A stretch of 42,251 nucleotides of DNA from Neobacillus cucumis (lineage in GTDB: Bacteria; Bacillota; Bacilli; Bacillales; Cytobacillaceae). The translations under genes were made by a program, and so were the position numbers. How positions within the stretch are numbered: position 1 is the stretch's first letter; each line of letters starts with the position of its first letter. Location: the NCBI RefSeq assembly GCF_016908975.1, contig NZ_JAFBEX010000036.1:1-42251 (forward strand). Direction: 5' to 3'. The notes below the pieces were generated by a model, which worked only from the letters and a program-made list of their open reading frames with translations, was not told the DNA's origin and did not search any database. Shown one piece after another: positions 32,448 to 40,991 of this stretch.

Positions 32448-32469
32448 GGGAGGCAAATCAACCTAATGT

Positions 32470-32520
32470 ATTGCAACTCACTTTTTCTAACTTGGCCGAG
32501 TGTGTTGCAATCTTTTTTAT
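32470..32520 (+). terminator. Inverted repeat with T-run inside the repeat cluster
   Basis: ATTGCAACTCAC (32470-32481) pairs with GTGTGTTGCAAT (32500-32511), 11 of 12, followed by CTTTTTTAT. Terminator-like by shape; the large loop makes it uncertain. Confidence 0.4.
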
Positions 32521-32551
32521 ATTTTGGCAGGCTGCAGTAAGAAGAGCCTGT

Positions 32552-33018
32552 TCACTTGCGTTCTTCAATCCCCTTAACCGGCAATAGCGAAGCCCGTACA
32601 GCTCTTTCTTTATTTAATTCCTCAAAATATTCCCGAGTCTCTACTTCTACCTCTTCTTTTGTAAACTTATGTTTATTTGCGTTTGCATTTAATTGAGTTG
32701 AATCTGTAAATAAAACACGCCCCCAACCATTTTGTGATTCATTCCCTAGGAAGACAATTTCATCAAAAATATCCTGAAAGATATTTGTATCTTTAAAACG
32801 GCGTTGACGATTCCAACTAATCGTAGAATGATGTGGGACTGGATTATGAAATCTCAATCCTAAGAACCAGCGGTACGCAATGTTCATTTTTATTCTCTTT
32901 CTAATTGTCGCTCAGATCGAATTCTGTAAATATAACCAATAAACATCATTTTAAATAGAATAAGGGGGTCAGTAGGGCGTCCGTTATTATCACTATAATA
33001 TGGACGGATTTTTTTAAG
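32552..33018 (-). pseudogene. IS1182-family transposase fragment, N-terminal part
   Basis: Minus strand. One frame gives KIRPYYSDNNGRPTDPLILF and KMMFIGYIYRIRSERQLERE; after a one-base shift at about 32888 it continues NIAYRWFLGLRFHNPVPHHS, TISWNRQRRFKDTNIFQDIF, FTDSTQLNANANKHKFTKEE. These are residues of roughly 30-165 of a 450-residue IS1182-type DDE transposase. The extreme N-terminus and the catalytic C-terminal two thirds are missing. Flanked on both sides by F3 repeats. Confidence 0.85.
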
Positions 33019-33046
33019 AAGAAAAAAAAATAATTGTAAACACTCT

Positions 33047-33175
33047 GTTGATTGGTGCGGAAGGCACGAAGACTCCTGCGGGAGTAAGGGGCAGGGGAGA
33101 CCCCGCAGAAGCGAAGCGACGAGGAGGCTCCCCGGCACGCCCGCGGAAAGCGAAGTGCCTGGAGCGCCAATCAAC
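33047..33175 (+). repeat. F3 GC-rich repeat, copy B
   Basis: Starts GTTGATTGGTGCGGAAGGCA and ends GGAGCGCCAATCAAC. Interior blocks GACTCCTGCGGGAG, GGAGACCCCGCAG, CGAGGAGGCTCCCC and CGCGGAAAGCGAAG match copy A in inverted orientation. The GAAGCGAAGCGACGAGG stretch is degenerate. Confidence 0.8.
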
Positions 33176-33249
33176 AGACTTGTTGAAAACCCGAAATATA
33201 TTAACAATATTATAATAAATTAACGCGGTGAATTATTAAGTAAATGAAT

Positions 33250-33310
33250 AAAATAATTGGCTGTCGAGAGTTTTTCGACAGCCTGAAGGCAGCTGTGATA
33301 GCTGCCTTTC
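33250..33310 (-). repeat. F4 twin-hairpin element (terminator) after spoVR
   Basis: Read on the minus strand: AAGGCAGCT/AGCTGCCTT hairpin (33286-33308), linker, then GGCTGTCGA/TCGACAGCC hairpin (33259-33283) and an AT-rich tail. It begins within 10 nt of the spoVR stop. It is the mirror copy of 32201-32270. Confidence 0.75.
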
Positions 33311-33314
33311 CACT

Positions 33315-34727
33315 TTATAAATACTTTCGATGAACACCCTTCCCGTCATACGTAAACAGCATATTTCTTTCTTCAATGGTGGTTTCCATGTGAACCGGTC
33401 TGCCCCAAAGCTGATGAATATAAGGAAGAACTTTTTCTAAGTACTTAACATCTAATTCAACACCCTCATACCAGTGCTTCAAGTATAGCTCTCCGTTTTT
33501 CAAGAAATCACCATCATTGACGGTAATATAAGGAAACCCTCCGTTTACCCGCATATTGACTAATTGATCACGGACATGCTCCCATTCTTTATCGACAATT
33601 TTATAATCTCTTCCTTGCTTTTGGAAAAGATACATATCCTCTCTCATAACAAGATCTTTTGTTAAATAATTGCGAAGGAATGAAATATCGGATTCTATTT
33701 CCCTAACCTCGAACATTTTTTCCCGTCCTGATCCAGGCTGAACTCCTCTTCTTTTCATCTCTTCCGTTGGGTTATTATATCTTTCTTCAATATCCTCAAA
33801 GATTTTTATACCAAGATAGTAAGGATTGATACCCGTTTTTGATGGCTGAACAACACCGGCATTTAGTTTTGCAAATTCAATTGCTTCTCCACTTGTTAAT
33901 TCCATTTCTCGCAATATCCGTTGATGCCAAAAAGAGGCCCATCCTTCATTCATAATTTTCGTTTCAAGCTGCGGCCAGAAATAAAGCATTTCCTCACGCA
34001 TCATGGTTAAGATATCACGTTGCCAATCCTCTAGTTCCCGGCTATAGGTTTCAATAAATAATAATAAATCTTTCTCAGGCTTTGGCGGAAACTTCTTTTT
34101 CTTCTGGGTAGAAGTAACTGGTTTATCCTTTTCATCAAGATTCCATAAATCATCGTATGGGGTTACACTCCGCTGCTCATCACCACTTTCCTCTTCATCT
34201 GATATGGACCATGAAAGTTTCGGTCTCATTAATGAAGGATCAATGTGCTCGTCGATGGCCAAGACAGCATCTAAAAAGGTTTCAACTTCCCTTTTTCCAT
34301 ATTGAATTTCATACTTATGAATTCGTTCTGCTGTAGCTGCCATGCTTTCAACCATGTCCCTTTTGGTATTTTGAAAACGGACATTATTTTTGAAGAAATC
34401 ACAATGCGCTAAAACGTGAGCAACAATTAACTTATTTTGAATAAGGGTGTTAGAATCAAGCAAAAAAGCATAGCAAGGATTTGAGTTTATTACCAGTTCA
34501 TAAATTTTACTTAGACCTAAATCATAGTGCAGTTTCATTTTGTGGAATTGCTTTCCGAAGCTCCAATGTGAAAATCGTGTTGGCATACCATATGCACCAA
34601 ATGTATAAATAATTTCAGCTGGGCAAATTTCATAGCGCATTGGGTAGAAATCTAGTCCAAAACCTTTGGCTATCTCGGTAATTTCACTAATGGCATATTC
34701 AAGCTGCTTACGATCTTCTATGTTCAT
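33315..34727 (-). CDS. spoVR: SpoVR family protein (spore cortex formation)
   Basis: 470 residues, full length (B. subtilis SpoVR is 468). Typical blocks: GFGLDFYPMRYEICPAEIIY, FGAYGMPTRFSHWSFGKQFH, INSNPCYAFLLDSNTLIQNK, VLAHCDFFKNN, and NEGWASFWHQRIL with NPYYLGIKIFEDI. Cytosolic. In B. subtilis it is needed for normal cortex; SpoVR proteins are also linked to kinase/stress complexes in other bacteria. A charged insert (about 170-215, EEESGDEQRS...TQKKKKFPPKPEK) is usual for the family in Bacillus. Monocistronic. Confidence 0.95.
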   Translation of the reverse strand: MNIEDRKQLEYAISEITEIAKGFGLDFYPMRYEICPAEIIYTFGAYGMPTRFSHWSFGKQFHKMKLHYDLGLSKIYELVINSNPCYAFLLDSNTLIQNKLIVAHVLAHCDFFKNNVRFQNTKRDMVESMAATAERIHKYEIQYGKREVETFLDAVLAIDEHIDPSLMRPKLSWSISDEEESGDEQRSVTPYDDLWNLDEKDKPVTSTQKKKKFPPKPEKDLLLFIETYSRELEDWQRDILTMMREEMLYFWPQLETKIMNEGWASFWHQRILREMELTSGEAIEFAKLNAGVVQPSKTGINPYYLGIKIFEDIEERYNNPTEEMKRRGVQPGSGREKMFEVREIESDISFLRNYLTKDLVMREDMYLFQKQGRDYKIVDKEWEHVRDQLVNMRVNGGFPYITVNDGDFLKNGELYLKHWYEGVELDVKYLEKVLPYIHQLWGRPVHMETTIEERNMLFTYDGKGVHRKYL

Positions 34728-34820
34728 TCCTCACTCCCCCTTTTCCTCTTAAGACAATGTATGAAGAAAAAGTAAGAATGATGAGAAAGATAGCCAAAAA
34801 ACAGTAGCAAGCCTTTTTGT

Positions 34821-35813
34821 TTATTGATTCTTTTTTCCTTCTAGCTTTTTCGCTTCTTTGGCAAGAACGAGACCTACATATTTGTTACGTTTCCATTCTC
34901 TTGAAAAAACCGAAAGAGGCGGGCTTGTTTCTCCTACCAAGTAACTAACTTCAATCGTCAAGGCTGGTTTGTGATAAGTTGTAATAAACCAATCAGTAAA
35001 TCCACCGCCAACTGCTTCTGGGTCTGGCTTCGATAATTTATAGTTTGTTATCCTCGAAATACTTTTGGCAATTTTATAATCTCGCTTGAGATGTTTACCA
35101 TTTTTATAATGCCAGAAAATTTCTCTTCCTGCTGTATGGTAGGCAACAGCAATAGAGGGATTTATTTCGTTAATAAAACGGGTTAGGGCTGCAGTTTCTT
35201 TCGATTCAAGAGGTTTCTCACCTTTATAATAGGCGTAGCTTGGATTTGACGGTTCGGGGTTTAAACTTTTCCAGCCTGCGGGGTATTGTCTGTTTAAATC
35301 CACTCCCACCCCATTTGCCTTCCATCTTTTAAAATTCTTTGAACCTTCATTCATAATGAATAATTGATTCTGGTGAGCTTTAGAAAAGGATGCTAGGTTA
35401 TTTTGCTGTATATTCACACCATCTGGATTTAACATAGGTATAAACCAGATTGACACTTGATTTAATATATCTGTTGATCTAAATCCGACTCTTTTACCTT
35501 CCTGATAGGCTTCCGCATAATTCTCAAGCATGTTCATTAAAAGGGCACTCGTCAGCCATTCGCGTCCATGGTGAGCACCAATCAATACAATATTATTTTC
35601 CCCCCTTCCTAGCTTAATACCCCAAATATCCTTACCAAAATGAGTGGTTCCAATTGATTTAATTTCAAGTTCTTCATTATATATTTTTTTGACTTCCGTT
35701 AAATCATGTACAAGCCTTTCATATGAGTATGGTTTATTCACTTTAACTATTTTGGCTTCTGCAGTACTAGTTAAAAAAAAAAAACTCAAAATGACAGAGA
35801 CCAGTTTTATCAA
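34821..35813 (-). CDS. Secreted M14 zinc carboxypeptidase
   Basis: 330 residues. Signal peptide with cleavage near TAEA-K (residue 20). The M14 motif HxxE is His82-Gly-Arg-Glu85 (GAHHGREWLTS); the third zinc ligand is His in IAVAYHTAGREIFWH, and the catalytic Glu lies in ALTIEVSYL. RWKANGVGVDLNRQYPAGW carries the substrate-binding Asn-Arg. It probably cleaves gamma-D-Glu-mDAP bonds of cell-wall peptides, as do Bacillus family members, in the cell envelope or spore. Between spoVR and yhdB; divergent from yhdB. Confidence 0.88.
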   Translation of the reverse strand: MIKLVSVILSFFFLTSTAEAKIVKVNKPYSYERLVHDLTEVKKIYNEELEIKSIGTTHFGKDIWGIKLGRGENNIVLIGAHHGREWLTSALLMNMLENYAEAYQEGKRVGFRSTDILNQVSIWFIPMLNPDGVNIQQNNLASFSKAHQNQLFIMNEGSKNFKRWKANGVGVDLNRQYPAGWKSLNPEPSNPSYAYYKGEKPLESKETAALTRFINEINPSIAVAYHTAGREIFWHYKNGKHLKRDYKIAKSISRITNYKLSKPDPEAVGGGFTDWFITTYHKPALTIEVSYLVGETSPPLSVFSREWKRNKYVGLVLAKEAKKLEGKKNQ

Positions 35814-35962
35814 AGAAACACCTCTTTCCTTTAGTACTCTATTTTATACAGGTAAATGTTAAAAACAGCGTAAACATCAGGTGTCAACATTTTCTGTGAA
35901 AGATATCTAGAGGATTGTCATAAAATAAAGTCAACTCCTAATAAGGAGGAGGGCATAAACAA

Positions 35963-36217
35963 ATGAATAAATTGGATTACGACCGAGCGTTATATTATAC
36001 GCACAGATCAGAATGGGACAATTTGCTAATCTTAATGGTTCGGACAAAGGACCAATTTTTATCAAAGAAAATAGAACAATTCCTGCATGCTTACAATTTT
36101 GAACGTGACTACTCCGTAATTGAAACAAAATTATATAATCTTCTTCGTTACATTGACCATGCTAATGAAGCTCTGGATCCTGATGAAAATGGCTTACCGA
36201 TGTATAGTCTTTCCTGA
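35963..36217 (+). CDS. yhdB: YhdB family protein
   Basis: 84 residues, helical, soluble. LDYDRALYYTHRSEWDNLLI, VRTKDQFLSKKIEQFLHAYN and NLLRYIDHANEALDPDENGL fit the YhdB-like family of Bacillus as I remember it. Function unknown. SD AAGGAGGAGG precedes the ATG. It sits beside spoVR-linked genes, as in B. subtilis. Confidence 0.75.
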   Translation: MNKLDYDRALYYTHRSEWDNLLILMVRTKDQFLSKKIEQFLHAYNFERDYSVIETKLYNLLRYIDHANEALDPDENGLPMYSLS

Positions 36218-36280
36218 AAAAAAATGTGAATACCTTTTTATTGAGAATTAAATTTAATTACCGGAAAAAGAATTCCACCA

Positions 36281-36315
36281 AAAAAACGGTCTCCATTCGT
36301 GGAGACCGTTTTTCT
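36281..36315. terminator. Bidirectional terminator between yhdB and pgcA
   Basis: AAAAACGGTCTCC (36282-36294) pairs perfectly with GGAGACCGTTTTT (36301-36313). Confidence 0.9.
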
Positions 36316-36330
36316 TATTCTAAATTTGCT

Positions 36331-38073
36331 TTATACAGCTTGAATCTTTTTTAACTTTTGATCAACTAAATCCATAAAGTCTTTTTCAACACTTTGAAGC
36401 TTTTGCTTGCTTTCAGCAAGACTTGGACTATTTACTCCGAAATAGAACTTAACTTTTGGCTCTGTTCCAGATGGTCGTAAGCAAACCCATGACCCATCTT
36501 CAAAGATATATTTTAAAACATTTGATTTAGGCAATTGAATGGAAACTTCGCCATCTTTCGCTGTCCTAATGCTTGTTTTGTAATCCTCTTGCGCTAAAGT
36601 GGTAAGGGCACCCAAGCTCGTTAAAGGCTCATTACGGAACGAAGCTAATAGGCTTTGTATCAATTCTGCCCCTTCTTTTCCTTTCAACGTTAAAGAGCGA
36701 AGTCCCTCTTGATAGAAACCATATTTTTCAAATACGCCTAACAGTCCTTGATAAAGGGTTAAGCCTTGTCTTTTATAATAAGCACAGACCTCCGTAGCAA
36801 GAAGTGCTGCTTGAATGGCATCTTTATCACGTGCAAAGTCGCCAATTAAATAGCCGTATGATTCTTCATACCCAAATAGGTAGGTATGCTCACCCGTTGT
36901 TTCATATTCCTTGATTTTTTCAGCGATAAATTTAAAACCAGTTAATACATCAACTGTCTCTAAATCGAAAGCTGCAGCAATTTTTCGTCCTAATTCTGAT
37001 GTTACAATCGTTTTTAGTACAACCCCGTTTTTAGGAAGGGTTCCTTTTTCTTGTTTCTGTGTAAGAAGATAATCCAATAATAAAGCACCCGTTTGATTAC
37101 CAGTTAAAACAACATATTCTCCCTCGTCATTTAATACGGCAATTCCCAGACGGTCAGCATCAGGATCGGTAGCAATTAAAATATCTGCTCCGACTTTCTT
37201 TCCATCTCGAATCGCTAATTCAAATGCTGCATGTTCTTCTGGATTAGGGCTCTTTACGGTGGAAAATTGAGGGTCAGGCAATTCTTGTTCTTTGACAACT
37301 GAAACATTTTGATAACCTAATGCTGCAAGACCTGAACGGACTAGTTTATTGGCTGTCCCGTGTAATGGTGTAAAGATAATCTTAATATCTGTTTCTTCAG
37401 CAAGAGCTGGATTTTCGGAAATCGTTTTTAAATTTTCAATATAGACTTGATCAATTTCCACCCCGATTGTTTTAATCAAACCTTGGCTTCGTAATTCTTG
37501 CTCACTCTTGACTTGAATTAATAATTCATTATCGATGTCATTTACTTTAGCAATCACTACGTCAGCAGCCTCTGGAGGAAGCTGACCGCCATCAGATCCA
37601 TAAACTTTATATCCATTATATTCTGGTGGATTATGGCTTGCTGTTACAACAATTCCGGAAAAAGCCCCTAAGTGTCTCAAAGCAAATGATAGTTCCGGGG
37701 TAGGACGTAACTCATCAAATACGTATGTTTGAATTCCCTTTGAGGCAAGAGTCTTGGCTGCTTCCAACGCAAATTCAGGTGATTTATGACGTGAATCATA
37801 GGCAATTACCACCCCGCGCTTTTTCGCTTCTTCACCATTCTCTTCTATGTATGCAGCTAACCCTGCGGAAGCCTTACGAACGGTATAAATGTTCATTCGA
37901 TTTGTTCCAACACCAATTTCGCCGCGCATTCCGCCAGTACCAAACTCTAAGTTCTTATAGAAAATTTCTTCGAGCTGTTTCTCATTTTCCTTTAATGCTT
38001 CCAATTCATTCTTTAACTCATTGTCTAACTCTGAAAACTCCAACCAATTATTCGCAATTGCTTTCCAATCCAT
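36331..38073 (-). CDS. pgcA: Alpha-phosphoglucomutase
   Basis: 580 residues, full length for Bacillus PgcA (YhxB). Interconverts glucose-1-phosphate and glucose-6-phosphate, feeding UDP-glucose for glycolipid and teichoic acid synthesis. Key motifs: phosphoserine loop VVTASHNPPEYNGYK near 143-157, metal-binding loop ATDPDADRLG near 300, sugar-specificity loop GYEESYGYL, and phosphate-binding CLRPSGTEPKVKFYF near the C-terminus. SD AGGAGGGA precedes the ATG. Monocistronic between two terminators. Confidence 0.96.
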   Translation of the reverse strand: MDWKAIANNWLEFSELDNELKNELEALKENEKQLEEIFYKNLEFGTGGMRGEIGVGTNRMNIYTVRKASAGLAAYIEENGEEAKKRGVVIAYDSRHKSPEFALEAAKTLASKGIQTYVFDELRPTPELSFALRHLGAFSGIVVTASHNPPEYNGYKVYGSDGGQLPPEAADVVIAKVNDIDNELLIQVKSEQELRSQGLIKTIGVEIDQVYIENLKTISENPALAEETDIKIIFTPLHGTANKLVRSGLAALGYQNVSVVKEQELPDPQFSTVKSPNPEEHAAFELAIRDGKKVGADILIATDPDADRLGIAVLNDEGEYVVLTGNQTGALLLDYLLTQKQEKGTLPKNGVVLKTIVTSELGRKIAAAFDLETVDVLTGFKFIAEKIKEYETTGEHTYLFGYEESYGYLIGDFARDKDAIQAALLATEVCAYYKRQGLTLYQGLLGVFEKYGFYQEGLRSLTLKGKEGAELIQSLLASFRNEPLTSLGALTTLAQEDYKTSIRTAKDGEVSIQLPKSNVLKYIFEDGSWVCLRPSGTEPKVKFYFGVNSPSLAESKQKLQSVEKDFMDLVDQKLKKIQAV

Positions 38074-38229
38074 AGATGTGTTCCCTCCTATTTCTGTCCA
38101 TACAATAATTCTAGTTTATAACTATTATTCCTCTAAAAACAACAGTATAAAAACCGACAATTTTTGCAGATTCCATGAAAGCTCTTTACTATAATACCTC
38201 AAAAAAGATAACAATAAGAGCAGAAATTA

Positions 38230-38260
38230 AAATAAGCCTGTAAAAAATACAGGCTTATTT
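38230..38260. terminator. Terminator of yhcU
   Basis: AAATAAGCCTGT (38230-38241) pairs perfectly with ACAGGCTTATTT (38249-38260). Confidence 0.85.
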
Positions 38261-38269
38261 TATATTATC

Positions 38270-38656
38270 TTATATTATTAGCTCATTGTCAGCTTTGGTA
38301 TAAATACTGAGCATTGAACTTTTCATGCTTTTCCCATCGACAAATTGCTCAAAATCGAATGGGAAAAAGAAGCCATACTCTTTAAGAGTAGCTACGTTTT
38401 TATTAAACACCGTTTCATATTGTTCATCTAATGGTGTTGATTCTAAAATGGAAATAACGGTTTGAATGCTGGTCATGATTTGAAAAGCGTCTTTTAATGT
38501 ATTAAAATCCAAAGACGTATCCAAGACCTTTAATTCCTCAAATTGATTAATTTCTTCATCATTAAAATATAGAGGAAAAATATTAGAATAAAAGTACCTC
38601 ACCAGTTCATTAATTTCTTCTTCTTGACTTGGTGTCGAGGCAAAAACAATTTTCAC
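38270..38656 (-). CDS. yhcU: YhcU family protein (DUF5365)
   Basis: 128 residues, soluble. The start MKIVFASTPSQEEEINELVR and YFYSNIFPLYFNDEEINQFE match the YhcU family of Bacillus from memory. No catalytic motif seen. SD AAAGGTGGG precedes the ATG. Divergent from the pseudouridine synthase gene, the yhcT-yhcU order known from B. subtilis, which supports the name. Confidence 0.8.
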   Translation of the reverse strand: MKIVFASTPSQEEEINELVRYFYSNIFPLYFNDEEINQFEELKVLDTSLDFNTLKDAFQIMTSIQTVISILESTPLDEQYETVFNKNVATLKEYGFFFPFDFEQFVDGKSMKSSMLSIYTKADNELII

Positions 38657-38777
38657 GTATTAACCCACCTTTGCCGTCGCTTATTTCTGTCGTAATATAT
38701 ATCATAAGAATAACATAATTTAGCGTAAATATTGGTGGTAATTATCACCACAGCTTGAAGCTATAAAGGAGAAAAAA

Positions 38778-39701
38778 ATGATTAATACAAAACGTACGGG
38801 TCAGTGGCTGCAAATCGTGGTTCCACGTGAATGGGATGGTTTGACGGTGAATCAACTTTTCCGAGAAACGTGGCAGGCTCCCAAAAAATTGACCCATCAA
38901 TTCAGAACCGAAAATAAGATACTATGCGAGGGCAATCGGGTTAATTGGAATTTACCACTTACTTTAGGTACCACACTGCAGCTCCATCTTTTCGAAGAGG
39001 AAGCTCCACAGTTTCAGCCTTTTTATCAAGAGTTAAGCGTGTTATTTGAGGATGAACATGTATTAATTGTAAATAAACCGCCCTTTATCAATACACATCC
39101 AAATGATCCTATTAATGAAAACAATACTCTTATTAACGCTGCTACCTTTTATTTGTTAACAAAAGGAGAATCAGCCAACGTTCGGCAAATCCATCGATTG
39201 GACCGTGATACCTCAGGTGCGATTCTTTTTGCAAAACACGCTTTAGCAGGTGCTATTTTAGATAAGATGCTAGAGCAACGTAAAATAAAAAGGACCTACA
39301 TCGCTGCTGTACATGGATTACTGAAACAGAAGAAAGGCACTTTAAACATGCCTATTGGTCGTGACCGCCATCATGCTGTTAGACGCAGAGTATCACAATC
39401 GGGACAAGCTGCGATAACTCATTTTCAGGTAATCCATGAAAATAAACAAAAGAAAATATCTTATCTCAAATGCTGGCTAGAAACTGGAAGAACCCATCAG
39501 ATTAGGGTTCATTTGAGCCACTTCGGTCACCCTTTAGTTGGAGATACATTGTACGGCGGGGAGCCAATCATAAACAGACAAGCATTGCATGCCGCAAAAC
39601 TTGAATTTTTTCATCCATTTACTCAGGAATTCATTGAAATTCACGCACCATTTACAGATTTACCAGAAATATCCAAGATGATTGATATCTCAAAAATGTA
39701 G
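38778..39701 (+). CDS. yhcT: RluA-family pseudouridine synthase (YhcT-like)
   Basis: 307 residues. The N-terminal part (1-75) is S4-like. The catalytic motif is IHRLDRDTSGAILFAK with the active-site Asp near 145; LETGRTHQIRVHLSHFGHPL and GDTLYGGEP follow. It converts specific uridines in rRNA or tRNA to pseudouridine; the target base cannot be told. SD AAAGGAGA precedes the ATG. Monocistronic with a terminator at its stop. Confidence 0.92.
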   Translation: MINTKRTGQWLQIVVPREWDGLTVNQLFRETWQAPKKLTHQFRTENKILCEGNRVNWNLPLTLGTTLQLHLFEEEAPQFQPFYQELSVLFEDEHVLIVNKPPFINTHPNDPINENNTLINAATFYLLTKGESANVRQIHRLDRDTSGAILFAKHALAGAILDKMLEQRKIKRTYIAAVHGLLKQKKGTLNMPIGRDRHHAVRRRVSQSGQAAITHFQVIHENKQKKISYLKCWLETGRTHQIRVHLSHFGHPLVGDTLYGGEPIINRQALHAAKLEFFHPFTQEFIEIHAPFTDLPEISKMIDISKM

Positions 39702-39738
39702 AAAGGGTGTCTTTTTTTTAGACACCCTTTCTCGTTTT
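39701..39738. terminator. Terminator of yhcT
   Basis: GAAAGGGTGTC (39701-39711) pairs perfectly with GACACCCTTTC (39721-39731), with T-runs in the loop and after the stem. It also serves the convergent YeaQ-type gene. Confidence 0.85.
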
Positions 39739-39744
39739 TTTATT

Positions 39745-39999
39745 TTAATCAGCTTTTCTAAAGGCACGCATGATAAAGCTTAAAAGAAGAACTAATACGG
39801 CAGCACCGATTATGGCAGGTATAATCGCGAAGTCAGCCACTTCAGGTCCCCAATCTCCTAAAACTGCTCTTCCAAGCCATGCACCCACAAAACCTGCGAT
39901 GATATTACCAATAATGCCCCCCGGAACATCTCTCCCAACGATTAGACCTGCTAACCATCCAATAATCCCGCCAATAATTAATGCCCAAATGAAACTCAT
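39745..39999 (-). CDS. GlsB/YeaQ/YmgE-family small membrane protein
   Basis: 84 residues, three glycine-rich membrane helices: IWALIIGGIIGWLAGLIVGR, PGGIIGNIIAGFVGAWLGRA and FAIIPAIIGAAVLVLLLSFI. This is the transglycosylase-associated (PF04226-type) family, often stress-induced. SD AAGGAGTG precedes the ATG. The long upstream region (about 360 nt to the ykaA start) contains GGGTAC on the minus strand near 40100, a possible SigB -10, but no convincing -35. Confidence 0.88.
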   Translation of the reverse strand: MSFIWALIIGGIIGWLAGLIVGRDVPGGIIGNIIAGFVGAWLGRAVLGDWGPEVADFAIIPAIIGAAVLVLLLSFIMRAFRKAD

Positions 40000-40246
40000 T
40001 TAGAACACTCCTTTTTAGAATCCTTAATTGCTTTTTTTGCATTCCTTAGACAGTTAAGATTCCGATTTTGGTCTTGGATAACTGCCTGTACGTATAAAGT
40101 ACCCTTATTTTTTATTTATACTCATCAAAATTTTAATCAGGATTGGTTTTTATCTAAAATGAAATCGAAACACATAAATGTGGTTTGTTAGGCAAAAGTA
40201 AAAAAGATTATATAAACACCTTAGATATTTTTTCTGAAAATTCTAA

Positions 40247-40274
40247 TGTTAAGTTTTTGTAAATTTATCGTAAA
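40247..40274 (-). promoter_or_regulatory. PhoP-box-like direct repeats upstream of the pit operon
   Basis: On the minus strand TTTACG (40274-40269), TTTACA (40263-40258) and TTAACA (40252-40247) stand at an exact 11-bp period, the geometry of Bacillus PhoP boxes (TT[A/T/C]ACA repeats with 4-6 bp spacers). They end 92 nt before the ykaA start. A TCGACA -35-like hexamer follows at 40287. Confidence 0.5.
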
Positions 40275-40365
40275 TTTTTTCTTTTTTCGACATTTTTTAG
40301 ATAAACTTATTTGAGTCAGAACAAGCAAATATTTATTTTTGGTTAATTATTGGAGGTAATAGCAA

Positions 40366-40980
40366 ATGGCTAAAAAAGTAGATAAATTTTCAGCATTATT
40401 AAGCAATATTGCATCAAATCTTGATGAGAGTGTAGATTTCTTTACAGATTATAAATTAAAAAATATCAGTGATTTAAAAATCTTTTCTGAGAAAATGAAA
40501 GAGTATGAATCTAAAGGCGATACCTTCGTTCATGAAGTTATCAAAGAATTAAACGATGCATTTATCACTCCAATTGAACGCGAAGACATTCTACAACTTG
40601 CGATGAGTATGGATGATGTACTAGACGGACTTGAAGCATGTGCTGCTCTCTTTGAAATGTACTCCATCACAGACGCGGATGAGTATATGTTAAAGTTTGT
40701 GGAGGCCATTCAGGGAAGTTGTCATGAAATTCAAATAGCAGTTGATTTGCTTTCCAATAAAAAATTATCTCAAATTAGAGAACATGCCATTAAGATTAAA
40801 GACTTTGAATCAAAATGCGATAACATTTTAAGACAATCCATTAAAAACTTATTTACTGTTGAAAAGGATCCAATCCGCATTATTCAATATAAGGAAATTT
40901 ACGAAGATCTTGAGGATATCGCTGACTACTGTCAAACGGTTGCCAATACCCTTGAATCCATAATCATGAAAAATGCATAA
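40366..40980 (+). CDS. ykaA: DUF47/PhoU-like partner of the Pit transporter (YkaA-like)
   Basis: 204 residues, all helical, PhoU-like fold. It contains MKEYESKGDTFVHEVIKELN, FITPIEREDILQLAMSMDDV and the second-half repeat IKDFESKCDNILRQSIKNLF, where E-S-K-x-x-D metal-binding motifs recur. Cytosolic; expected to modulate the adjacent Pit transporter. SD TGGAGGT precedes the ATG. Starts the two-gene operon with pit (11-nt gap). Confidence 0.93.
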   Translation: MAKKVDKFSALLSNIASNLDESVDFFTDYKLKNISDLKIFSEKMKEYESKGDTFVHEVIKELNDAFITPIEREDILQLAMSMDDVLDGLEACAALFEMYSITDADEYMLKFVEAIQGSCHEIQIAVDLLSNKKLSQIREHAIKIKDFESKCDNILRQSIKNLFTVEKDPIRIIQYKEIYEDLEDIADYCQTVANTLESIIMKNA

Positions 40981-40991
40981 GGAGCAAAAAA

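Noticed and set aside
32291..32587. 98-codon plus-strand ORF and similar GC-rich ORFs in the repeats
   Set aside because: They lie within the F3 repeat and arise from its GC-rich, stop-poor composition; no SD or family match.
40085..40130. SigB promoter for the YeaQ-type gene
   Set aside because: A GGGTAC -10-like element exists, but no GTTTAA-like -35 at 13-15 nt was found.
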